Shown here: positions 1 to 4,515 of the stretch, piece after piece | Numbering within the stretch: position 1 is the first letter of the stretch | Layout of the letters: each line of letters begins with the position of its first letter | NCBI GenBank assembly: GCA_036494005.1 | Contig: DASXOV010000032.1 | Coordinates: 1 to 5,676 of the forward strand | Reading direction: 5' to 3' | Origin: GCA-003244245 sp036494005 | GTDB taxonomy: Bacteria > Actinomycetota > Actinomycetes > Mycobacteriales > Pseudonocardiaceae | DNA: 5,676 nt | Notes under the pieces: model-generated | The model's input: only the letters and a program-made list of their open reading frames with translations | Database searches by the model: none | What the model was told of the DNA's origin: nothing | Made by a program: the position numbers and the translations under genes

Positions 1-69
1 GCCGTCCGCGGACTCCGGCTCGTCAAGCACCGCACGGCCGTCGATCTCCGGAGGACTCGTCGTCGTCAC
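1..69 (-). CDS. pstA: PstA, phosphate ABC transporter permease (N-terminal fragment)
   Basis: Only the first 23 codons are present; the gene continues off the left edge. Translation from GTG at 69-67 begins MTTTSPPEIDGRAV and is hydrophilic, as expected for the cytoplasmic N-terminus ahead of the first membrane helix of a PstA permease. The call rests mainly on position. The start lies one base after the pstC stop, and pstC is normally followed by pstA, with which it forms the heterodimeric membrane channel for inorganic phosphate. A weak GAGG lies just upstream, inside the end of pstC, so translation is probably coupled. No membrane segment or EAA loop is visible in this fragment, so the identity is inferred. 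Confidence 0.7.
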   Translation of the reverse strand, partial: MTTTSPPEIDGRAVLDEPESADG

Positions 70-70
70 G

Positions 71-1081
71 TCAGGCCTCGCTCATCTGACCGGAGCGGGT
101 GCGCGCGATAACCGCCGACGCACCGAAATTGATCACAAGCGTCAGCGCGAACAGCGCCAGACCGGCCGCCATCAGGGCCGAGAGCTCGAACGGGCTGGCC
201 GCCTCGAACCGGAGCGCGATCAGCGCTGCCACCGAGTTCGTGCCGCTACGCAAAATCTCCGGCTGGATCCGGAAGACCGGAGTTATGATCATGTAGACGG
301 CGATCGTCTCGCCCATCGCCCGGCCGAGCCCGAGCATCGTGCCACCGATCATTCCGCCACGACCGAACGGCAGCACGACGCTGCGGATCACCCCCCACCG
401 GGTGGCACCCAATGCGTAGGCACCCTCGCATTCGCCGACCGGTGCCCGCGAGAAGGACTCGCGCATCACCGAGCAGATGGTCGGCAGGATGACCAGTGCC
501 ACCACGGTCCCCGCGATGAACGTCGAGGATTCATAGATGGTCACGGTCGCCAACGGATCGTCGGGGTGCGCGTCGTGGATGCCCAGCACCGGAAGCGAGC
601 CGAAGGTCGACGAAATCCACCTGGCCAGCGGGATGACCTGCTCGTTGAGCAGGTAGAACCCCCACAGCCCGTACACCACGCCCGGCACCGCGGCCATCAG
701 GTCGACGATGTTGATCAGGGCACGGCGCAGTCGGCGTGGTGCGTACTCGCAGATGTAGAGCGCCACACCGGTGGCCAGCGGCACGGCGAAGGTCACAGCC
801 ACCGCAGCGATGAGCAGTGTTCCCGTGATCACCGTGGCGATCCCGAAGTTGCGCGAGTCGGGTTCCCAGGCCTGGGTCGTGAAGAATGAAAGGCCGCCGG
901 CGGCGAGCGCATCCGCACCCTTGACGAACAGGAACAGGCCGATCGTGCTCATGATCAGCAGCACCAGCAGGCCACTGCTGAGAAGCGAGAGCCGGAACGC
1001 CCGATCCGCGCCGCCAGTGGCCGACTGCGTCGGGCGCGCAGCATCATGTCGGCCCGCCACACCGGGCCACGGCACGCTCAC
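71..1081 (-). CDS. pstC: PstC, phosphate ABC transporter permease
   Basis: This is an inner-membrane permease subunit of the high-affinity phosphate importer PstSCAB, which works with PstA, the PstB ATPase and the phosphate-binding lipoprotein PstS. The 336-residue product has a hydrophilic N-tail (1-30), a first membrane helix at about 31-53 and further hydrophobic segments at about 81-110, 122-146, 187-203, 245-268 and 300-325. The EAA loop that contacts the ATPase runs from Glu219 to Pro238 (EGAYALGATRWG, then LP). Typical PstC signatures are AVPGVVYGLWGF at 131-142 and LGLGRAMGET at 250-259. The length fits the family. The start is GTG at 1081; no clear Shine-Dalgarno precedes it, so the exact start is less certain than the product. 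From memory the sequence is not especially close to either M. tuberculosis PstC1 or PstC2. Unusually, no pstS lies directly upstream. Confidence 0.93.
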   Translation of the reverse strand: MSVPWPGVAGRHDAARPTQSATGGADRAFRLSLLSSGLLVLLIMSTIGLFLFVKGADALAAGGLSFFTTQAWEPDSRNFGIATVITGTLLIAAVAVTFAVPLATGVALYICEYAPRRLRRALINIVDLMAAVPGVVYGLWGFYLLNEQVIPLARWISSTFGSLPVLGIHDAHPDDPLATVTIYESSTFIAGTVVALVILPTICSVMRESFSRAPVGECEGAYALGATRWGVIRSVVLPFGRGGMIGGTMLGLGRAMGETIAVYMIITPVFRIQPEILRSGTNSVAALIALRFEAASPFELSALMAAGLALFALTLVINFGASAVIARTRSGQMSEA

Positions 1082-1083
1082 CG

Positions 1084-1194
1084 CTACGACACCATCTGCG
1101 AGGCGGTCAACCGGTCAGTCGCGGTGACCCGCTCAAGGAGCACGCCGCCCGTCTGCCAGGACCACATCTGCCATCTGAGACCGCTGTACCACAT
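1084..1194 (-). CDS. possible leader peptide / upstream ORF of pstC
   Basis: A 36-codon ORF starts at ATG 1194 and ends with TAG at 1086-1084, two bases before the pstC GTG. The peptide begins MWYSGLRWQMWSWQ and holds four Trp within its first 13 residues; the rest resembles no family I know. pstC has no visible Shine-Dalgarno, so termination next to its start could allow translational coupling. Against it: the ORF itself has only a weak purine run (GGGACGGTGG) upstream, and open frames of this length arise easily in GC-rich DNA. The frame also opens further upstream to a GTG at 1284, but that lies upstream of the proposed promoter -10 element. Treat this as a candidate only. Confidence 0.22.
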   Translation of the reverse strand: MWYSGLRWQMWSWQTGGVLLERVTATDRLTASQMVS

Positions 1195-1273
1195 CGCGAC
1201 CACCGTCCCGTGTGCTACCACCGGCCCCGTCCGGTAACAATGAGTATCCGCTTCTGCGGAGCACTTGACAGGA

Positions 1274-1301
1274 AAGATACGCACTATCGGGTGAATGTCA
1301 A
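1274..1301 (-). promoter_or_regulatory. vegetative (SigA-like) promoter for pstC-pstA
   Basis: Read on the minus strand, a perfect TTGACA (1301-1296) is followed after 16 bases by TATCTT (1279-1274), which matches four of six consensus -10 positions. Transcription would start near 1267, giving a leader of about 185 nt before pstC. The leader begins with a small hairpin (TCCGC/GCGGA at 1247-1260) and contains GGTCA repeats at 1105-1117 with an inverted TGACC at 1125-1129, which could be an operator. No Pho-type (RegX3) box can be assigned with confidence. Confidence 0.5.
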
Positions 1302-1835
1302 TAATTTCGTCGCAGAGACGATTCGATCTCGATGACCGGAGTGCCCCGGGTGGCCCACCAGCCGCGAGACGATCAAGATCGTCGGTCCGGCGAGCGCCAG
1401 AGCCCCACCTAGGGACTCGATCCGGCGCCTACTGCGTCCGACCCCCGGAAGCCTCTTACCCGGTCACCACCCCGCGCTGGGGTTACTCACGGCGGATGGT
1501 TCGATCCTGGCTTCGCCGCGCGACGGTGACACCGAGGATCACCATCCGGCGATGCCGGACACTCACACGGACGGCGCCCTCGGTGGTACCGGGGCGCCGT
1601 CCTCGTGCACGGGTCATCGGGTTACCAAGCGTGCACAATGCGCCGTCTCGACGGGTCTCGGCGTCGGCCCACAGTTGTCGTGTGCTGGCGCAGACCCACA
1701 GCGCTCAAGCCTCGTCGCGGCGTGCTCAGCGTGGGTGCCTGGTGCTCGTGCCGGGAGCGTCGACTGGGAGGAGGAACCTTCTCTTCCGGTCCAGGCTTGG
1801 CCAGCCGACACTTCCAGCCCGAGTTCTACTCCGAA
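1302..1835. other. gene-poor intergenic region with several small hairpins
   Basis: No open frame here looks like a real protein: the long frames are Arg/Pro/Ser-rich with no recognisable domain. The stretch lies downstream of the formaldehyde dehydrogenase terminators and upstream of the pstC promoter. Visible short inverted repeats are GACGATC-AA-GATCGTC (1368-1383), ACCCC-GCGCT-GGGGT (1469-1483), TCCGGC-GAT-GCCGGA (1545-1559) and the 10-bp stem at 1569-1602. A tRNA T-arm-like string (GGTTCGATCC, near 1498-1507) cannot be built into a tRNA. The region could be a structured RNA, the eroded site of a lost gene such as pstS, or plain spacer; the sequence does not decide. Confidence 0.5.
1569..1602. 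terminator. strong hairpin, possible bidirectional terminator without U-tract
   Basis: A perfect 10-bp inverted repeat, GGACGGCGCC (1569-1578) and GGCGCCGTCC (1593-1602), surrounds a 14-base loop that itself contains the palindrome GGTACC. No T-run follows on either strand, so it would have to act like the U-poor terminators proposed for mycobacteria. It lies well past the dehydrogenase terminators, so what it would terminate is unclear. It could instead be the 3' end of an unannotated RNA. Confidence 0.4.
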
Positions 1836-1860
1836 AGCTGCCTCGCAACAAGAGGCAGCT
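1836..1860 (-). terminator. second terminator-like hairpin downstream of fdhA
   Basis: A perfect 9-bp inverted repeat, AGCTGCCTC (1836-1844) and GAGGCAGCT (1852-1860), with a 7-base loop. It is the second of two hairpins in tandem past the dehydrogenase stop codon. No T-run follows, so termination is inferred from stem strength and position. Confidence 0.5.
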
Positions 1861-1873
1861 GCGGTCAGCGGGC

Positions 1874-1911
1874 GGTTCTCCTTGCCGGGGCCGAGCCGGG
1901 CAAGGAGAACC
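1874..1911 (-). terminator. primary terminator hairpin downstream of fdhA
   Basis: A perfect 13-bp inverted repeat, GGTTCTCCTTGCC (1874-1886) and GGCAAGGAGAACC (1899-1911), with a 12-base GC-rich loop that can pair further with one bulge. It begins 12 bases past the dehydrogenase stop. It has no T-tract, but its stem is the longest in the window and its position is exactly where a terminator is expected. Confidence 0.7.
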
Positions 1912-1923
1912 ACAAGGGGCGGG

Positions 1924-3075
1924 TCAGCTGGTCTGGCCCGGGTGGAGAACGACCTTGGTCCAGCCGTCTTCGCGGGCGTCGAAGTGCTTGTAGGCCTCCG
2001 GGGCCTGGTCGAGGGGGAGGTCGTGGGACACGATCCAGGAGGGTGTGACCTTGTCTTGGGCGATGAGGTTTCGCAGCCGGCGGTTGTAGCGCTTGACCGG
2101 GCACTGACCGGTGCCCATCTGCTGGCCCTTGAACCAGAAGTTGCCGATGTCGAAGCGGGTCTTGCCGTGCTGGGCCAGTTCGTCGGGCGCTCCGGGGTCC
2201 TGCGGGACGAACACGCCGACGGTGCCGATGCCTCCGGTGAAGCGCACCGACTGGACCAGGTCGTTCAGCGTGGCCGCGTTGTCCTCGTGTCCTTGGGGGT
2301 CGTGGGCTTGATAGCCCACGCACTCACAACCGCGGTCGGCGCCTTGGCCGTTGGTCTGCGCCATGACCTCCTCGACCGGGGAGGTCTGGGAGTCGTCGAT
2401 CGTGATCGCGCCGATCTGTTCGGCGAGGCGCAGCCGGTCGGGGTGGCGGTCGACCACCATCACCTTGGCCGCGCCCTTGGTGATGGCCGACAGCGCGGCC
2501 ATCAGCCCGACCGGCCCGCCACCGTAGATCACGACGGTTTCACCCGGCCGCATGCCGGACATTTCCACGGCGTGCCAGCCGGTGGGGAAGATGTCGGAGA
2601 GCATCACGTAGTCGTCCTGCTTGTCACGGGCGTCCTCGGGCAATCGCAAGCAGTCGAAGTCGCCCCAGGGGATGCGCAGGAGTTCGGCCTGTCCGCCGGG
2701 CCACGGACCCATGTCGGCGAATCCGTAGGCCGCCCCAGCGATCCCCGGTTGGTCGTTGGCCCGCAGGCAGTAGTTGGTCAGGCCATGTTCACAGTTCCCG
2801 CAATGCCCGCAGCTGACGTTGAACGGGGCGGACACCATGTCACCGACCTGCACCTTGTCGACCGCGTCGCCAACCTCGATGACCTCGCCGAGGTTCTCGT
2901 GGCCGAAGATGCGGCCCTGCTCGAAGTCGGTACGGCCCTCGTACATGTGCAGATCAGAGCCGCAGATGTTGGTGCTGGTGACCCGCACCAGCACGTCGGT
3001 GGGCCGCTCGATCCGGGCGTCGGGGACCTCGTCGACACTGACCTGTCGCGGACCGTGGTACACCAATGCTTTCAT
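1924..3075 (-). CDS. fdhA: zinc-dependent glutathione-independent formaldehyde dehydrogenase
   Basis: This 383-residue medium-chain, zinc-dependent dehydrogenase matches the glutathione-independent formaldehyde dehydrogenase/aldehyde dismutase group, whose model is Pseudomonas putida FDH. That enzyme oxidises formaldehyde to formate with tightly held NAD. The catalytic zinc ligands are Cys38 (ICGSD), His59 (FGHE) and Asp161 (SDIFPTGWH). The structural zinc ligands are Cys89, Cys92, Cys95 and Cys103. From memory these equal P. putida Cys46, His67, Asp169 and Cys97/100/103/111 at a constant offset of eight. The Rossmann motif GGGPVG is at 185-190, and Asp209 (VVDR) favours NAD over NADP. The start at ATG 3075 is fixed by AAGGAG seven bases upstream and by the family N-terminus MKALVYHGP. 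The open frame upstream of it is not coding. It follows a PfpI-remnant ORF by 28 bases. It could act as an aldehyde dismutase or on other small aldehydes. Confidence 0.95.
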   Translation of the reverse strand: MKALVYHGPRQVSVDEVPDARIERPTDVLVRVTSTNICGSDLHMYEGRTDFEQGRIFGHENLGEVIEVGDAVDKVQVGDMVSAPFNVSCGHCGNCEHGLTNYCLRANDQPGIAGAAYGFADMGPWPGGQAELLRIPWGDFDCLRLPEDARDKQDDYVMLSDIFPTGWHAVEMSGMRPGETVVIYGGGPVGLMAALSAITKGAAKVMVVDRHPDRLRLAEQIGAITIDDSQTSPVEEVMAQTNGQGADRGCECVGYQAHDPQGHEDNAATLNDLVQSVRFTGGIGTVGVFVPQDPGAPDELAQHGKTRFDIGNFWFKGQQMGTGQCPVKRYNRRLRNLIAQDKVTPSWIVSHDLPLDQAPEAYKHFDAREDGWTKVVLHPGQTS

Positions 3076-3082
3076 GATCGAT

Positions 3083-3088
3083 CTCCTT
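3083..3088 (-). promoter_or_regulatory. Shine-Dalgarno fixing the fdhA start
   Basis: AAGGAG, within AGAAGGAGA, lies seven bases before ATG 3075. It selects this start over the many upstream codons in a frame that stays open to 3594. Confidence 0.85.
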
Positions 3089-3103
3089 CTGGGGATTCTG
3101 AGG

Positions 3104-3235
3104 TCAGGCGGGGTAGCGGCCTTCGGCGAACGCCGGGAGGTCGTCGGGATCGAGCGTGCCGCGCTCGAGCTCGGTCTGCTCGGCACCGTCACCGGCCAGG
3201 ATCCCGACCCCGCGGCCGCGTAGCTCAGCTGCCAT
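3104..3235 (-). CDS. 43-residue ORF: DJ-1/PfpI-family remnant with in-frame internal deletion
   Basis: The ORF runs from ATG 3235 to TGA 3106-3104 and encodes 43 residues. It has its own Shine-Dalgarno (AAAGG, eight bases upstream), and about 36 of 42 third codon positions are G or C, so it looks translated. Residues 5-24 (LRGRGVGILAGDGAEQTELE) match the first beta strand and Glu-containing turn of DJ-1/PfpI proteins, typically V-A-I-L-A-x-D-G-V-E-Q-x-E-L. Residues 30-36 (PDDLPAF) match the C-terminal signature of the same family; E. coli YhbO, from memory, has TPDDLPAF near its end. The roughly 130 residues between, including the nucleophilic Cys of the ICHG-like motif, are absent. Family members act as glyoxal/methylglyoxal-handling or stress proteins, which fits the neighbouring formaldehyde dehydrogenase. 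It cannot be catalytic in the family's usual way. It is either a decayed gene that kept its frame and leader, or a retained microprotein. Confidence 0.72.
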   Translation of the reverse strand: MAAELRGRGVGILAGDGAEQTELERGTLDPDDLPAFAEGRYPA

Positions 3236-3279
3236 GGGAATCGCCTTTCTCGTGAGTGTGGCGAAGTCCCCTCAAGGCC

Positions 3280-3303
3280 TACCCACCACGGGTCGGCGCA
3301 ACC
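3280..3303 (-). promoter_or_regulatory. SigF-like promoter candidate for the PfpI-remnant/fdhA operon
   Basis: On the minus strand GGTT (3303-3300) is followed after 15 bases by GGGTA (3284-3280). The mycobacterial SigF consensus is roughly GTTT-N15-17-GGGTA. The -10 half is exact and the -35 half imperfect (GGTTG). A start near 3272 would give a leader of under 40 nt before ATG 3235. SigF control would suit stress and aldehyde defence, but the match is short. Confidence 0.4.
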
Positions 3304-3668
3304 ACCCGCTACCGATTCCGCCCCGAACAGAGCAATGGAGCGGCACCCAACGGGATCCGCATCGAACGCGCGAACATCTGTTCGATCAATGGTGACCACG
3401 GCCGGCTCAACGCCCGGCTGCGGACGATGTGCGGCCTCACGCGGCTTATCGGGCGCCACAGTGGCCATCCCTGCCCACCTTCCGACAACGCAACACCGCC
3501 GGCATGAGCGCCCTGGTCCGGTGCGGAATTCGCTATCGACCATCATTGGAATATTCCAGCATTGTGGTTCCACCAGGTGGTGGCATTTCGGCACTTATAT
3601 GGAAATAATGAGACCGAGGAGCGTACATCTGTGCAACATCTTCAGTAGGTGCTCGTTGATCCATCGAG
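3304..3668. other. intergenic region without a convincing gene; AT-rich patch at right
   Basis: No frame on either strand shows a domain or sound codon use. It contains the LexA-like palindrome at 3361-3386. The right part (about 3535-3680) is clearly more AT-rich than its surroundings and holds a 12-bp palindrome TGGAATATTCCA (3547-3558), CCACC-A-GGTGG (3570-3580), and TATAT/AATAAT strings that may be promoter elements for the plus-strand ORF at 3669. No matching -35/-10 pair with normal spacing could be set. Confidence 0.5.
3361..3386. promoter_or_regulatory. LexA (SOS) box candidate
   Basis: CGAAC-ATCT-GTTCG at 3371-3384 is a perfect palindrome followed by A. The mycobacterial/Gram-positive LexA consensus is TCGAAC-N4-GTTCGA, and 11 of 12 positions match; the first T is G here. 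A second left half-site, ATCGAAC (3361-3367), pairs perfectly with GTTCGAT (3380-3386) across 12 bases, giving nested half-sites. The box is 135 bases upstream of the PfpI-remnant ATG and about 70 bases upstream of the SigF-like element, rather far for simple repression of that promoter. The plus-strand ORF at 3669 is about 280 bases away. The regulated gene is therefore uncertain. Confidence 0.6.
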
Positions 3669-3911
3669 ATGAATGACACGCCGATATACGACCAGCTCTG
3701 CAGTATGTACGGTCCCCCGTTGGCTTACCCCGGCAATGGCCCGTCCGATGCGGACACCGTAGAATTCGCCATCCCGACACTGCCCGGTACGGCCCGCCAG
3801 AGAGGCGCGGGCTCCGGCGGGAACAACACACCAGGACAAGGCTGGTTCGAAGACAGCCGACTGCCCGAGCCGCAATTTCCGCGGCCCGGGCGGCGCTCTC
3901 ACTCGTACTGA
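3669..3911 (+). CDS. hypothetical 80-residue protein
   Basis: The product begins MNDTPIYDQLCSMYGPP and ends in a Pro/Arg/Ser-rich tail with GQGWFEDSRLPEPQF at about 57-71. I do not recognise a domain, and there is no signal peptide or membrane segment; the middle (about 43-56) is Gly/Thr/Asn-rich and probably disordered. In favour of a real gene: an acidic, ordered-looking N-terminus, mostly G/C third positions, an AT-rich promoter-like region upstream, and a stop that falls 10 bases from the convergent globin stop. Against: only a weak GAG stands as Shine-Dalgarno before ATG 3669, and a terminator-like hairpin (3864-3890) lies inside the last codons. It is the only plus-strand gene candidate in the window. 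Confidence 0.5.
   Translation: MNDTPIYDQLCSMYGPPLAYPGNGPSDADTVEFAIPTLPGTARQRGAGSGGNNTPGQGWFEDSRLPEPQFPRPGRRSHSY
3864..3890 (-). terminator. hairpin between convergent genes, inside the end of the 80-residue ORF
   Basis: CCCGAGCCGC (3864-3873) and GCGGCCCGGG (3881-3890) form a 10-bp stem with a single G-T wobble and a 7-base loop, extendable by one G-C pair (3863/3891). It lies about 30 bases past the globin stop on the minus strand. No T-tract is present. It could serve both converging transcripts, although for the plus-strand ORF it would fall inside the coding region. Confidence 0.5.
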
Positions 3912-3921
3912 ACGCCGGTGG

Positions 3922-4392
3922 TCATGAGATGCCGGTGGCGGCACTCTGCAGGCCATCCCAGGACCAGTGCGGCATCGGCAAGCCCCTCGGGACTGCCGCA
4001 TCCTCACCCGGGTAGGACAGCACCTCGTCCACCGCCCACTGCATGTAGGCGCGCAGCGCGGCGCGGAACTCGGGATCGTCGGGCAGCCCTGCGTCGTCGG
4101 TCGCGGCTGCGAAACACTCGACGAACCGACGGCCCAGATCGCTCAGGTCCCCGTTGCCCGCGTGCATCACCAGCACCGCCGAATGGTCACCACACAACTC
4201 CGAGTACCGGGCCGGCCCACCCATGACCTCTGACCAGTACGCGGCCAGCCGTTCCACGTGCTGCGGATGCTGCTCAGGATGCGAGAACGGGTGGTTCAGC
4301 TCAGGATCCTGCAAGCACCGCGCATGATGTGCCGCGGCCAGCGCGAGAAAAGCAGCCTCGCCCCCGGCGAACTCGAACAGCGTGGTACGCAC
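3922..4392 (-). CDS. group II (GlbO-like) truncated haemoglobin, divergent haem pocket
   Basis: This 156-residue haem protein belongs to the truncated (2-on-2) globins, which bind O2 or NO or handle peroxide and nitrosative stress in the cytoplasm. Landmarks are FAGGEAAF at 8-15, the CD corner HPFSH at 34-38, YWSEVMGGPARYSE at 52-65, the proximal haem ligand His77 in MHAGNGD, and GLPDDPEFRAALRAYMQWA at 102-120. A C-terminal extension ends in WSWDGLQ. GTG 4392 is chosen because the Gly-Gly pair then falls at 10-11, in register with M. tuberculosis GlbO from memory. No Shine-Dalgarno supports it, and the frame stays open to GTG 4509, six bases past the methyltransferase stop. Odd points: the distal residues of GlbO, Tyr B10, Tyr CD1 and Trp G8, correspond here to His23, Phe36 and Phe90. 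It is probably the last gene of a tetR-methyltransferase-globin transcript. Confidence 0.88.
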   Translation of the reverse strand: MRTTLFEFAGGEAAFLALAAAHHARCLQDPELNHPFSHPEQHPQHVERLAAYWSEVMGGPARYSELCGDHSAVLVMHAGNGDLSDLGRRFVECFAAATDDAGLPDDPEFRAALRAYMQWAVDEVLSYPGEDAAVPRGLPMPHWSWDGLQSAATGIS

Positions 4393-4515
4393 GATGTGAG
4401 CGTGGCACACCCAGAGCAGACAGAGCACTACCAACACGCATGAGACCCTGCCGAGGTCCGTGTCCCCGAGTACAGCCCCAGGGCGCTGAAACCACACCCA
4501 GCCGATCACCGGGCA

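Noticed and set aside
1380..1520. Possible tRNA from T-arm-like strings (GGTTCGATCC on plus, GGATCGAGTCC on minus)
   Set aside because: Neither string sits in a 5-bp T-stem, and no acceptor stem or anticodon arm can be paired around them.
1295..1993. Plus-strand ORF of 232 codons
   Set aside because: Arg/Pro/Ser-rich with no domain or Shine-Dalgarno, and it runs through three terminator-like hairpins into the antisense of fdhA.
1552..3255. Very long plus-strand open frame (567 codons)
   Set aside because: It is antisense to the formaldehyde dehydrogenase, with low-complexity Val/Gly/Asp-rich sequence and no domain; such shadows are usual opposite GC-rich genes.
3076..3594. N-terminal extension of the dehydrogenase frame by 173 codons
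   Set aside because: A strong Shine-Dalgarno and the family N-terminus place the start at 3075, and the extension overlaps the PfpI-remnant ORF in another frame and shows no domain.
3335..3676. Plus-strand ORF of 113 codons starting near the SOS box, considered as an SOS-regulated or 13E12-type gene
   Set aside because: No HNH or 13E12 sequence features and composition unlike coding; at most a few residues resemble a 13E12 start.
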